Assembly: GCA_944322395.1 (NCBI GenBank)
Contig: CALUPA010000026.1
Span: 1-33,233 of the forward strand
Reading direction: 5' to 3'
Length of the DNA stretch: 33,233 bases
From: an uncultured Phocaeicola sp.
Lineage (GTDB): Bacteria > Bacteroidota > Bacteroidia > Bacteroidales > Bacteroidaceae
Shown: piece by piece, positions 1 through 8,415 of the stretch
Numbering within the stretch: the first letter of the stretch is position 1
Layout: every line of letters begins with the position of its first letter
The notes under the pieces: model-generated
Databases searched by the model: none
What the model saw: the letters and a program-made list of their open reading frames with translations, nothing else
Told to the model about the DNA's origin: nothing
Translations under genes and position numbers: made by a program

Positions 1-61
1 CGCTCAAAATGAACGCCTTACTAATTAAATATGATAGATGTTTATGGTTTGTAATACTACC

Positions 62-1471
62 TTATTTCCCGATGCAAAAATTCTTGAATATATTTCCCAA
101 TACCTCATCATTTGTAATCTCTCCGCCTACTATCTCAGCAAGATGGAATAGACATTCCCGAAGGTCCTGACTTACTAAATCTCCTGATAGTCCTAAAGAC
201 ATACCGTTTTGTACACGATGGATTGCTTCCAAAGCATGAGTCAGTGCCTCGTAATGTCGTACGTTACTTACTACGACATCACTTTGACTCACCTCCGGCA
301 GTGCTGCTGTTTTCACCAAAAGTTCTTGCAATTCTGCTACACCTTTACGGTCTTTAGCAGAAATTGATATTGTTTCTGAACCGTTTATATCTGAAAGGAA
401 TGTATTATCCTGGACAAGCTCATCACTATTCGCTGATATATCGCATTTATTCATCACCAGAATGAGTTTTTTACCTTCACATCGTGGTATCACTTTGTCT
501 TTAAGCGTTTCTATCTGTGCTTTGGCTTCAGTAATGTCTATCACCCACAAGACTATTGATGCTTGATCCAGCTTTTGGAAACTACGTTCTATTCCTATAC
601 TTTCTATGGCGTCCGATGTCTCGCGTATGCCAGCAGTATCAATAAATCTGAACATTACTCCGTCTATATTCATCGTGTCTTCTATAACGTCTCTTGTTGT
701 ACCATGAATGTCGCTCACAATGGCACGTTCCTCATTCAATAGGGCATTGAGTAGGGTAGACTTACCAGCGTTTGTCTCACCTATAATGGCCACAGGAATA
801 CCGTTCTTGATAGCATTACCCACACTGAAAGTATCAACAAGATGGCTGATCACGTTTTCTATCTGGCAGGATATTGCCTCCAATTCCGATCTGTCTGCAA
901 ATTCAAGTTCCTCATGATCGCTGAAATCCAGCTCCAGTTCCATAAGCGAAGTCAAATGCAACAGTTTTTCTCTCAGTGCTGATAATTCACGGCTGAAACC
1001 TCCTCTCATTTGGCTCATTGCCATGCGGTGGGTGGCTGCCGATGTTGATGCTATAAGGTCAGCCACAGCTTCTGCCTGACTTAAGTCCATCTTACCGTTC
1101 ATAAAAGCTCTTTGTGTAAACTCTCCTGGTCTTGCGGCACGACATCCGTTCATTATCAATAGTTGCATTACCTGTTGTAGAATATATGATGAACCATGAC
1201 ATGATATTTCTGTCGAGTCTTCACCTGTGTATGAGTGAGGAGCGCGGAACAGGCTCACAAGAACTTCGTCCACTATTTCACCTCCGTTACTGATATTTCC
1301 AAAAGTCAGTGTATAAGGCTTTCTCTCTGATAGAGGAGTGCCGTTCATTGGTGTGAATATCTTGTCGGTGATGCATATTGCTTCCTTTCCTGAAACTCTG
1401 ATAGTTCCAATTGCCCCTCCTTGTGCTGTTGCTATAGCACATATCGTATCGTCTGTATATAAAATATTCAT
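62..1471 (-). CDS. mnmE: tRNA uridine-5-carboxymethylaminomethyl(34) synthesis GTPase MnmE
   Basis: MnmE (TrmE) works with MnmG to place the (carboxymethyl)aminomethyl group on U34 of tRNAs reading split codon boxes. The 469-residue product has the usual family length and order: an N-terminal folate-binding domain, a helical domain, and an inserted Ras-like G domain. The P-loop GETNAGKS is at 231-238, TTR of switch I at 258-260, DTAG at 278-281 and NKCD at 341-344. The chain ends in CIGK, the family's C-terminal cysteine motif. It is the last gene of a minus-strand operon, starting 10 bases after the msrC stop. No terminator is evident in the 61 bases downstream before the window edge. Recognition is secure. 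Confidence 0.97.
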   Translation of the reverse strand: MNILYTDDTICAIATAQGGAIGTIRVSGKEAICITDKIFTPMNGTPLSERKPYTLTFGNISNGGEIVDEVLVSLFRAPHSYTGEDSTEISCHGSSYILQQVMQLLIMNGCRAARPGEFTQRAFMNGKMDLSQAEAVADLIASTSAATHRMAMSQMRGGFSRELSALREKLLHLTSLMELELDFSDHEELEFADRSELEAISCQIENVISHLVDTFSVGNAIKNGIPVAIIGETNAGKSTLLNALLNEERAIVSDIHGTTRDVIEDTMNIDGVMFRFIDTAGIRETSDAIESIGIERSFQKLDQASIVLWVIDITEAKAQIETLKDKVIPRCEGKKLILVMNKCDISANSDELVQDNTFLSDINGSETISISAKDRKGVAELQELLVKTAALPEVSQSDVVVSNVRHYEALTHALEAIHRVQNGMSLGLSGDLVSQDLRECLFHLAEIVGGEITNDEVLGNIFKNFCIGK

Positions 1472-1481
1472 TTGCCTGTAA

Positions 1482-1967
1482 TCAGTATATATTTTTTACT
1501 ATCATTTCCACCAGTTTTTCCAGATATATGCGATCTATTTCGTCGAAAGTGTTCAGTTCGTCGCTGTCAATGTCCAAAACTCCCACAACTTCCTGTTCTT
1601 TTATCATTGGCACCACTATTTCAGATTTCGATAGCGAGCTGCATGCTATGTGTCCCGGAAATAGATCCACATTTGCCACTACCTGTGTTTTTTCTTCTGC
1701 CCATGCTGTTCCACACACCCCTCTTCCTTTCTTTATTCTGTAGCATGCCACACTTCCCTGAAATGGTCCCAAATGTAATTCTCCGTTTTCTATCAGATAA
1801 AACCCTGTCCAGAAAAAACCGAATGCTTCTTTCAGTGCAGCCGTAGTGTTTGCCAATACGCTTATTACGTTTTTTTCATTTTCGATTAGTAATGCGTATT
1901 GCTTTAGAAAATGTAAGTACTTTTCTTCTTTGCTGATATCTTTAGTCTGTTTAAAACTCTGTTCCAT
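1482..1967 (-). CDS. msrC: GAF-domain free methionine-R-sulfoxide reductase
   Basis: This 161-residue single GAF-domain protein matches the free methionine-(R)-sulfoxide reductase family, which reduces free Met-R-O in the cytosol. Family-typical segments are present in order: the first Cys in ACYRIKKGRG, GVCGTAWAEE with the second Cys, GHIACSS with the third, and SEIVVPM followed by VVGVLDIDSD near the C-terminus. The three cysteines correspond to those that form the catalytic and resolving set in the E. coli enzyme. The ATG overlaps the stop of the upstream phosphorylase gene by one base (TAATG), which suggests translational coupling. mnmE follows 10 bases later. The family call is firm; the link to mnmE is positional only. 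Confidence 0.9.
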   Translation of the reverse strand: MEQSFKQTKDISKEEKYLHFLKQYALLIENEKNVISVLANTTAALKEAFGFFWTGFYLIENGELHLGPFQGSVACYRIKKGRGVCGTAWAEEKTQVVANVDLFPGHIACSSLSKSEIVVPMIKEQEVVGVLDIDSDELNTFDEIDRIYLEKLVEMIVKNIY

Positions 1968-2845
1968 TATATTCTTTCCAATACGAGTTTTATCAAATCG
2001 GTTATTTGGTTTTTATATCCTGTATTTGCTTCCTTAGCCACACGGTTTGCTATTACCATGCATACGGTTGTAGCCTTATGTCCCAGAAGCTTTGCCAGTC
2101 CGGCCAGTGCAGAACTTTCCATCTCGAAGTTAGTGATTTTTCTTTCTCCATATTCAAAATTTTCTATTTTCTCGTTCTGATGAGGGTCGGCCAGAGGAAT
2201 GCGTAGTTTTCTTCCCTGAGGTCCGAAAAATCCTCCACATGCCACAGTAATACCCTTTATAATGTCATTCTGTGCTATACGTTCTACCATCTCCTCATCT
2301 GCATGTATTGCATAAGGGGCGGGGGCACATATATTTCCTGACCATCCCAAATGGTTCAGAAGTGCTTTTTCCAATTGCAGGTCGCACACCGCATTCCTTC
2401 CTCCGTAGAAGTTCAGAAGCCCGTCAAATCCTACAGATATTTCCGAACATATAAAACTGCCTATTGGTGTATACGGTTGTAATCCTCCGCAAGTACCAAT
2501 TCTGACTATTTCAAGTGATTTCAGTTCTTCCTTTTCATATCTGGTTTCAAAGTCGATGTTAGCCAAGGCATCCAGTTCGTTCATCACAATATCAATATTG
2601 TCACATCCTATGCCTGTAGATATTACTGAAATTCTTTTCCCTTTATATGTTCCTGTTACGGTTTTAAATTCTCTACTTTCTATTTCGCATTCTTTGTTGT
2701 CAAAATATGATGCAACGAGTGCCACTCTTCCAGGATCGCCCACCAATATTACTTTGGACGCCAATTGTTCTGGTTTTACATGTAGATGGAAAATAGAACC
2801 GTCATCATTAATAATCAGTTCTGAAGGTGCAAAATATTCTTTCAT
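1967..2845 (-). CDS. nucleoside phosphorylase, uridine-phosphorylase-like
   Basis: This is a 292-residue member of the PNP/UDP phosphorylase family, which cleaves nucleosides with phosphate to give the free base and pentose-1-phosphate. Visible family segments are the phosphate-binding ILVGDPGRV near residue 35, RIGTCGGLQP mid-chain, and NFEMESSALAGLAKLLG near 240, which carries the ribose-binding Met-Glu pair. It is longer than E. coli Udp (about 253 residues) and resembles the longer uridine-phosphorylase-like proteins of Bacteroidota. Which base it prefers cannot be read from sequence. It starts 7 bases after the upstream TPR gene's stop and overlaps the msrC start by one base, so it is an internal cistron of that operon. 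Confidence 0.85.
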   Translation of the reverse strand: MKEYFAPSELIINDDGSIFHLHVKPEQLASKVILVGDPGRVALVASYFDNKECEIESREFKTVTGTYKGKRISVISTGIGCDNIDIVMNELDALANIDFETRYEKEELKSLEIVRIGTCGGLQPYTPIGSFICSEISVGFDGLLNFYGGRNAVCDLQLEKALLNHLGWSGNICAPAPYAIHADEEMVERIAQNDIIKGITVACGGFFGPQGRKLRIPLADPHQNEKIENFEYGERKITNFEMESSALAGLAKLLGHKATTVCMVIANRVAKEANTGYKNQITDLIKLVLERI

Positions 2846-2852
2846 GGTATAA

Positions 2853-4271
2853 TTATTTCAGTTCTGTATTTCTAATTTTTTTCGCCGTATTCTCTATTTC
2901 ATTCCTCAAGTTTTCCACTCTTTTTTCTTTATCCAGTATTCCTGGTTTCATTTTTTCCTTTGTCGTTTGGTTGGCTGTTGTATATTTTTCTCTAAGTTTA
3001 TCCAACTCTTTCTCTAACGCATATAAATCATTTTGCATGTTGTTCATTTCCTGATACAACTTTTTTGATTCAGGCTTTCTGAAATTATTTATCGACGTAT
3101 ATATTCTATTATCATTAACTATGAATATAAAAAATTTTTTTTCTTTATTTCTTTGTCTTTTTTCCAAAGTTAATTTTTCCAGTTTCTGCTTTGCTTTTTC
3201 TGTCTTTGCTTTATCGTATTGAGTAATGGCTATATTGTCAAGTTTTGCCAATGAAATCATTTTAGCCGGATCTGTTTCATCATAGTTATATGTATGTTTC
3301 GTTACATTGGGAATAAACACATATATACAGACTTTATCTTCAGGCTGAAATCTGTCAGAAGCGAACCAACCCAATTTATTAAATTCATCTATAGCAAGCA
3401 TATAGTCATTATAGACAGAATTGAAAGGATATCCAAGATTGTCAGGTTTAAAATATGAATTTTCCTCAGAATCAGCCCTTGTTATATATAAATCGTATCC
3501 ACCTAAACTGTCATCACCTTTTGCAGAAAAATATAATGTTGTTCCATCTGACGCTAAAAATGGGAAATTCAGATCCGTCATTTCATCATTAATACCTCTA
3601 AGTCTTTGTGGCTTACTCCATTTGTCTATAAGCTTTACACTGGCATACAATTTTTTATTCCCATCTTCATCTTTGGCTGAAAGTATCTTTTTATCTCCCA
3701 TTTCATTAACAAATTCTGTCATGATATCATTTTTATCTTCATTCACTATATCAATACTTCCTGCTTGTTTTTCCAATTTGTATGCATCTAGAAAGTTTGG
3801 TTTATCCACTACAAAACTATCTATAACAATGATATCTTCTACGTTTCTAATGAGTCTTTCACCTTTTCTGTATTTTTTCATCAATTCTTCAGCCTGCTCG
3901 ATACTTCTGTCTTTTTCCTTCAACCAATAGATGTGTTTTTCAAGGTTTTCAATGGCATCTTCATATCTATACATGTCGTAATATGCTTTGCTTACATACA
4001 AATAAGCATTTATGACTTTTCTAGCAGCACTTTTTTCCAAATATGGTAGTCCTTCTTTCATTTCTCCTGTTTCGTAACAGCATGCTCCATACCAGAAATT
4101 ATAGCTTGCGTTTGACGGTGACTGTCTTACCAGTTTCTTGAATACAGGTTTGGCCTTCTCAAATTGCCCCTGTGTGAACCATTTCTGTGCCTGGCTTAAT
4201 GATTGAGCACTAATACCGGTAGAAATCATAGACAAAACTATAGCTGCCAATTTTATATTTAATTTAGTCAT
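2853..4271 (-). CDS. secreted TPR/PD40 beta-propeller protein
   Basis: The 472-residue product starts with a Sec-type signal peptide (MTKLNIKLAAIVLSMISTG, probable cleavage after ISA near residue 22). Tetratricopeptide-like helical repeats follow at about 25-130. A PD40/WD40-like segment sits around 230-300, with the typical blade sequences LNFPFLASDGTTLYFSAKG and GGYDLYITR. The C-terminal 110 residues are Lys/Glu-rich and probably coiled coil. This layout resembles periplasmic or outer-membrane-associated TPR-PD40 proteins of Bacteroidota, some of which have envelope or type IX secretion roles. No OmpA-type peptidoglycan-binding domain is visible, so no specific role is claimed. It is the first gene of the operon, with a likely promoter at 4316-4323. 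Confidence 0.75.
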   Translation of the reverse strand: MTKLNIKLAAIVLSMISTGISAQSLSQAQKWFTQGQFEKAKPVFKKLVRQSPSNASYNFWYGACCYETGEMKEGLPYLEKSAARKVINAYLYVSKAYYDMYRYEDAIENLEKHIYWLKEKDRSIEQAEELMKKYRKGERLIRNVEDIIVIDSFVVDKPNFLDAYKLEKQAGSIDIVNEDKNDIMTEFVNEMGDKKILSAKDEDGNKKLYASVKLIDKWSKPQRLRGINDEMTDLNFPFLASDGTTLYFSAKGDDSLGGYDLYITRADSEENSYFKPDNLGYPFNSVYNDYMLAIDEFNKLGWFASDRFQPEDKVCIYVFIPNVTKHTYNYDETDPAKMISLAKLDNIAITQYDKAKTEKAKQKLEKLTLEKRQRNKEKKFFIFIVNDNRIYTSINNFRKPESKKLYQEMNNMQNDLYALEKELDKLREKYTTANQTTKEKMKPGILDKEKRVENLRNEIENTAKKIRNTELK

Positions 4272-4315
4272 AATCTATATTAGGTTTTTATATTATATAC
4301 ATTGGTTTTAGTTAT

Positions 4316-4323
4316 CAAAATTA
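4316..4323 (-). promoter_or_regulatory. putative -7 box for the TPR-to-mnmE operon
   Basis: Read on the minus strand this is TAATTTTG, which fits the Bacteroidota -7 consensus TAnnTTTG. It lies about 45 bases upstream of the ATG at 4271. No clear -33 TTG is seen at the usual distance, so the call rests on one box and its position. Confidence 0.4.
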
Positions 4324-4395
4324 CAAAAAACTTCAGAATTATCGTTTTTTATACATTCAATTTTTAATTTTCTTCTTTAAATCACACTTTTCTTG

Positions 4396-4403
4396 TACTT
4401 TTG
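4396..4403 (+). promoter_or_regulatory. putative -7 box for the ttcA-like gene
   Basis: TACTTTTG matches TAnnTTTG and lies 22 bases upstream of the ATG at 4426, so the leader would be short. The upstream sequence is T-rich, but no unambiguous -33 TTG is present. Confidence 0.5.
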
Positions 4404-4425
4404 CACCCGATTTTTTAACTGATAT

Positions 4426-5175
4426 ATGGCTAAACAGACAGAAGATGATAAAATATTGTATCGTATCAACAAACGTTTTATAAAGGGTATTGTTGATTAC
4501 GGTCTTATCAAAGATGGCGATAAGATTCTAGTAGGACTTTCTGGTGGTAAGGATTCCATGGCATTGCTCGAACTTCTTGCTTTTCGTTCACGCATTTATA
4601 AGCCTCGGTTTTCTGTTGTTGCTGTTCATGTTGAAATGAGTAACATCGAATATAAATCCGACGTTTCATATTTAGAAAGTTTCTCACATTCTTTAGGTGT
4701 CCCTTTTTATACATATACCACATCTTTCGATCCTAGTACCGACACCCGTAAGTCACCGTGTTTCCTCTGTTCGTGGAATCGTCGTAAGGCTTTGTTCACT
4801 GTTGCCAAGGAACATGGATGTAATAAGATTGCTTTAGGACACCACATGGATGATATTCTTGAGACTCTTCTTATGAATATGACTTTTCAAGGAGCTGTAA
4901 GTACCATGCCTCCATCTCTCGTAATGCGAAAATTTGATATGACAATTATTCGTCCTATGTGTCTTTTACATGAGTCGGATTTGGTCGAAATGGCCCGTAT
5001 CAAAGGATACAGAAAACAAATTAAGAATTGTCCTTATGAGAAAGACTCACATCGTTCAGATATGAAGACAGTTCTTAAACGCTTAGAAGAAATGAATCCT
5101 GAGGCCAGATACAGTTTGTGGAATAGTATGAATAATATCCAGACCGATTTACTTCCGATGAAAAATAATTCATAA
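4426..5175 (+). CDS. ttcA: TtcA-family tRNA 2-thiocytidine synthetase
   Basis: This 249-residue PP-loop ATPase belongs to the TtcA/TtuA family, which adenylates and thiolates tRNA, C32 in the case of TtcA. The ATP-binding SGGKDS motif is at 39-44. A CxxC (Cys112, Cys115, in PCFLCSW) and a third cysteine at Cys202 in KNCPYE match the three iron-sulfur cluster ligands of TtcA. LGHHMDDILETLLMN at about 138-152 is also typical. It is somewhat shorter than the E. coli enzyme (311 residues), mainly at the termini. The family is clear; C32 specificity is inferred from similarity. It is followed 28 bases later by a DUF486 gene. Confidence 0.82.
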   Translation: MAKQTEDDKILYRINKRFIKGIVDYGLIKDGDKILVGLSGGKDSMALLELLAFRSRIYKPRFSVVAVHVEMSNIEYKSDVSYLESFSHSLGVPFYTYTTSFDPSTDTRKSPCFLCSWNRRKALFTVAKEHGCNKIALGHHMDDILETLLMNMTFQGAVSTMPPSLVMRKFDMTIIRPMCLLHESDLVEMARIKGYRKQIKNCPYEKDSHRSDMKTVLKRLEEMNPEARYSLWNSMNNIQTDLLPMKNNS

Positions 5176-5203
5176 ATACGTAATTATATAATAATAAAAA
5201 GAT

Positions 5204-5575
5204 ATGTTATCACATGGTGTTTTCTCAGTATTATTACTGATTTTGTCAAATGTTTTTATGACGTTCGCATGGTATGGCCATCTTAAAATGCGAGAATATA
5301 GTTGGTTTGAGTCATTACCCCTCATTGGAGTTATTGCATTCAGTTGGGCAATTGCGTTTTTTGAGTACTGTCTTCAAGTTCCCGCAAATCGTTTAGGATT
5401 CAGAGACAGTGGTGGACCATTCGATATTATGCAGCTTAAGGTTATTCAAGAGGTTATAACGCTTGTGGTTTTCACTGTATTCTCTGTTATAGCATTCAAA
5501 ATGGAACTCAAGTGGAATCACCTCGCGGCATTTTGTTGTCTTATACTGGCTGTATACTTTATATTCAAAAAATGA
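5204..5575 (+). CDS. DUF486 (DMT-superfamily-like) membrane protein
   Basis: This 123-residue protein has four predicted transmembrane helices (about 5-25, 36-55, 80-100 and 104-121). Family-typical segments are FMTFAWYGHLK, SWAIAFFEYCLQVPANRLGF and the LKVIQEVITLVVF stretch. It belongs to the DUF486 family, which resembles half-size drug/metabolite transporters; I know of no established substrate. It lies 28 bases after the ttcA-like gene and is probably co-transcribed. A weak hairpin (AACAAG at 5579-5584 with CTTGTT at 5590-5595, then a T-rich run) just after its stop could be a modest terminator. Confidence 0.85.
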   Translation: MLSHGVFSVLLLILSNVFMTFAWYGHLKMREYSWFESLPLIGVIAFSWAIAFFEYCLQVPANRLGFRDSGGPFDIMQLKVIQEVITLVVFTVFSVIAFKMELKWNHLAAFCCLILAVYFIFKK

Positions 5576-5616
5576 TTAAACAAGAATTGCTTGTTGATAT
5601 TTTTTATTGTATATCG

Positions 5617-5631
5617 TAAGTAATTTACTTA
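5617..5631. promoter_or_regulatory. 15-base perfect palindrome before the MATE gene
   Basis: TAAGTAA and TTACTTA flank a single T, giving a perfect dyad 15 bases before the TTG start at 5647. This size and location suit an operator for a dimeric repressor, but no regulator gene is adjacent. In AT-rich DNA a chance dyad is possible. Confidence 0.35.
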
Positions 5632-5646
5632 GTATTCTAGATAGAT

Positions 5647-7017
5647 TTGAGTATATCCAAAATAAATCTTGGCAAGAAAGATCTGATAAACGGGAGTATA
5701 ACAAAGTCAATGTTGAGTTTCGCTTTTCCGTTAGTGTTAGGAAATCTCTTGCAGCAGTGCTATAATATAGCTGACACACTAATTGTAGGGCGTATTCTTG
5801 GAACTGATGCTCTTGCAGCAGTAGGTTCATCTTACGCCCTTATAGTTTTTGTTACCTCCATTTTTATAGGACTGTGTATGGGATGTAGTGCCGTATTTTC
5901 CATACAATATGGTTCAAACGATTTCAGTGGAATGCGTCACAGCATATTTTCATCCATAGTACTTGTTGGAGGATTAACTTTATTCCTTAATATTTGTTCT
6001 ATAGTTTTCCTTTGGCCAATAATACATGTTTTACAGACACCACCGGAACTGGAACTAATGGTATATGATTACCTTTTTATTATTTTCCTTGGTATGGTTC
6101 CTGTATGCGTGTATAATTTTTATGCTTTTCTCCTTCGTTCAGTAGGAAACTCTGCTATTCCTCTTATTTTTCTTATAGTTTCGGTAATTTTGAATATTGT
6201 ACTGGATGTTTTAATGATGGTTGTACTTGATATGGGAGTTGAAGGAGCTGCTATAGCTACTGTAATTTCACAAATTGTAGGTTCTGTGGGGCTTTGTATC
6301 TATACACATAAGTATTTTCCAGAGCTAAGATTACAACGTGTGGATTGTGTAATCAGTCGGCAATCATTGGTACGGATAACATCGTTTTCGTTTCTCACAG
6401 GAGTACAACAGTCTGTGATGAATTTCGGTATTCTTATGGTTCAAGGTCTCGTGAACAGTTTCGGAACAGCAGTTATGGCAGCTTTTGCTGCGGCGGTTAA
6501 GATAGACTCTTTTGCTTATATGCCTGTTCAAGACTTTGGAAATGCCTTTTCTACATTTATTGCCCAGAATTTTGGCGCAAAACGTACTAAACGTATTTTT
6601 AAAGGGATACGCAGTGCTATATATATTACTACTGCGTTTTCTCTTTTTGTTTCTCTTTTAGTGTTTTGGTTATCACCATTTTTGATGGCATTTTTTGTGT
6701 CACCTGAAGAAACTGAGATCATTGATATAGGAGTGGAATATCTTCGTATTGAAGGCAGTTTCTATGTAGGCATAGGTTATTTGTTCCTTTTGTACGGTTA
6801 TTACAGGGCTGTTGCACTACCTGCGATGTCGGTAGTCCTTACTATTATTTCTTTGGGAACACGTGTAGCACTGGCATATCTTCTAGCCTCAGTTCCAGCA
6901 ATAGGATATACAGGTATTTGGTGGTCTGTTCCTATAGGTTGGGCATTAGCTGATATTGTAGGGATCTGGTTTTACAATATAAAATATAAAAAGAAGTTGA
7001 TATCTGATGATTATTAA
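5647..7017 (+). CDS. MATE family multidrug/cation antiporter
   Basis: This 456-residue protein has about twelve transmembrane helices. It shows the MATE N-terminal signature: DLINGSITKSMLSFAFPLVL followed by GNLLQQCYNIADTLIVGR. The second half carries the corresponding repeat around GVQQSVMNFGILMVQGLVNSFG. MATE proteins export drugs or metabolites in exchange for Na+ or H+; the substrate is not predictable. The start is a TTG. The nearest ATG, at 5710, would delete the conserved DLINGSITKS segment, and no ATG or GTG lies between, so TTG is preferred. A TAGATTTG sequence overlapping this start resembles a -7 box, which leaves some doubt. Confidence 0.88.
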   Translation: MSISKINLGKKDLINGSITKSMLSFAFPLVLGNLLQQCYNIADTLIVGRILGTDALAAVGSSYALIVFVTSIFIGLCMGCSAVFSIQYGSNDFSGMRHSIFSSIVLVGGLTLFLNICSIVFLWPIIHVLQTPPELELMVYDYLFIIFLGMVPVCVYNFYAFLLRSVGNSAIPLIFLIVSVILNIVLDVLMMVVLDMGVEGAAIATVISQIVGSVGLCIYTHKYFPELRLQRVDCVISRQSLVRITSFSFLTGVQQSVMNFGILMVQGLVNSFGTAVMAAFAAAVKIDSFAYMPVQDFGNAFSTFIAQNFGAKRTKRIFKGIRSAIYITTAFSLFVSLLVFWLSPFLMAFFVSPEETEIIDIGVEYLRIEGSFYVGIGYLFLLYGYYRAVALPAMSVVLTIISLGTRVALAYLLASVPAIGYTGIWWSVPIGWALADIVGIWFYNIKYKKKLISDDY

Positions 7018-7141
7018 CATGGTTTGTATGTCCAGGGAATAGACATTACTTGTCTTAAAATACAATCCGGATATTTTCTAAATTATAAAGGAAATGTTTG
7101 GGTACTTTTAATTCATCAATATGAAAAACTATATTTTTCGC

Positions 7142-7172
7142 TTGACAAGGCTCTCGGCTTTCACTATATTTG
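7142..7172 (+). promoter_or_regulatory. promoter for the peptidase-POT operon
   Basis: TTG at 7142-7144, a 20-base spacer and TATATTTG at 7165-7172 make a near-ideal Bacteroidota vegetative promoter. It sits 57 bases upstream of the ATG at 7230. It also rules out the in-frame ATG at 7170, which lies inside the -7 box. Confidence 0.75.
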
Positions 7173-7229
7173 CAAACATTTTTTCATTATGCCAATAGAT
7201 TTTGTTTTTTAATATTAAAATATAAAGAA

Positions 7230-8414
7230 ATGAGAGTAAAAGACTTGACAATTGCATTGTTTATTTCCGCTACATCTGTTGTTGTGGCACAGAATGAAAA
7301 AGGATATCAATTTACAGACGTAGTGACTAATAGGACAACTCCAGTAAAAAATCAGGCGGCTTCTGGTACATGTTGGTGCTTTGCTACAACATCGTTTATG
7401 GAATCAGAACTTCTCCGAATGGGTAAAGGTGAGTACGATTTATCTGAAATGTTTATTGTAAGACAAAAATACATGAACCAACTGGCAGATAATTATCTTC
7501 GCCGTGGAAAGGGTAATATAGGGCAGGGGAGCATTTCTCCAAGTTGGATGACAGCTTATCAGCAAGTTGGCATTATTCCAGAAGAAGTATACTGTGGAAT
7601 AAATTACGAATCGAAGACCCATAACCATACAGAACTTGAAAATTATATGTCCGCTATAGCTGGACAAGCTGTTAATATGAAGCGTTGCAGTCCGGAATAT
7701 AAAGAATTGATGAATAGTCTGTTCGACATATACATGGGCAAACTTCCTGAAACATTCACATATAATGGTAGAGAATATACTCCTAAAAGTTTTGCTGAGA
7801 GTCTGAAGCTTAATATGGAGGATTATGTAATGATTACAAGTTTCACCCATAAGCCTTATTATGAAAAGTTTGAATTGGAAATTCCAGACAATTGGGAACA
7901 TGCAAAGATGTATAATCTTCCGCTTGATGAGATGATGACTGTAATTGATTATGCATTGAAAAACGGATATACAGTATGTTGGGATGGCGATGTAAGTGAG
8001 AAAGGTTTTTCGTTCACCAACGGCGTAGCCATAAATCCTGAGGTTACCAAAATGGATGATTACAGTCAGACAGACAGGGCACGTTTTGAAAACATGAAAA
8101 CAGATGAAAGGTTAGAGGAAGTATACAAGTTTAAACATCCTTATCCTGAAGTGAATGTTACTCCAGAAATAAGACAGGAAGGTTACGAATCATTTGTTAC
8201 TACAGACGATCATCTGATGCACATAACAGGACTGACAAAGGATCAAAACGGAACCCAATATTATATAACAAAAAATTCATGGGGAACAGACAGAAACCGT
8301 TTTGGAGGATACATCAATATGTCAGAAAGTTTTGTGCGTGCAAAAACAGTCTACGTAATGATGCACAAGGATGCGCTGACTAAGGATTTGAGAAAGAAAC
8401 TTGGAATAAAATAA
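7230..8414 (+). CDS. secreted C1-family aminopeptidase (bleomycin hydrolase / PepC type)
   Basis: Starting at ATG 7230 the protein has 394 residues and a signal peptide (MRVKDLTIALFISATSVVVA, cleavage near 20), so it acts outside the cytoplasm. The papain-like triad of the bleomycin hydrolase/PepC family is visible: Gln42 and Cys48 in NQAASGTCWCF, His331 in HLMHITGL and Asn349 in TKNSWGTD. An in-frame ATG 60 bases upstream is rejected because it overlaps the promoter and would hide the signal peptide. Many Bacteroidota carry such secreted PepC-like enzymes, which trim peptides. It ends one base before the start of a peptide:proton symporter, and the pair probably degrades and imports peptides together. 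Confidence 0.9.
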   Translation: MRVKDLTIALFISATSVVVAQNEKGYQFTDVVTNRTTPVKNQAASGTCWCFATTSFMESELLRMGKGEYDLSEMFIVRQKYMNQLADNYLRRGKGNIGQGSISPSWMTAYQQVGIIPEEVYCGINYESKTHNHTELENYMSAIAGQAVNMKRCSPEYKELMNSLFDIYMGKLPETFTYNGREYTPKSFAESLKLNMEDYVMITSFTHKPYYEKFELEIPDNWEHAKMYNLPLDEMMTVIDYALKNGYTVCWDGDVSEKGFSFTNGVAINPEVTKMDDYSQTDRARFENMKTDERLEEVYKFKHPYPEVNVTPEIRQEGYESFVTTDDHLMHITGLTKDQNGTQYYITKNSWGTDRNRFGGYINMSESFVRAKTVYVMMHKDALTKDLRKKLGIK

Positions 8415-8415
8415 G

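Noticed and set aside
7024-7212. 62-codon open frame between the MATE and peptidase genes
   Set aside because: It spans the peptidase promoter, has no recognisable domain and starts from a weak context.
7170-7229. Upstream ATG extension of the secreted peptidase
   Set aside because: It starts within the -7 box and would bury the signal peptide inside the protein.
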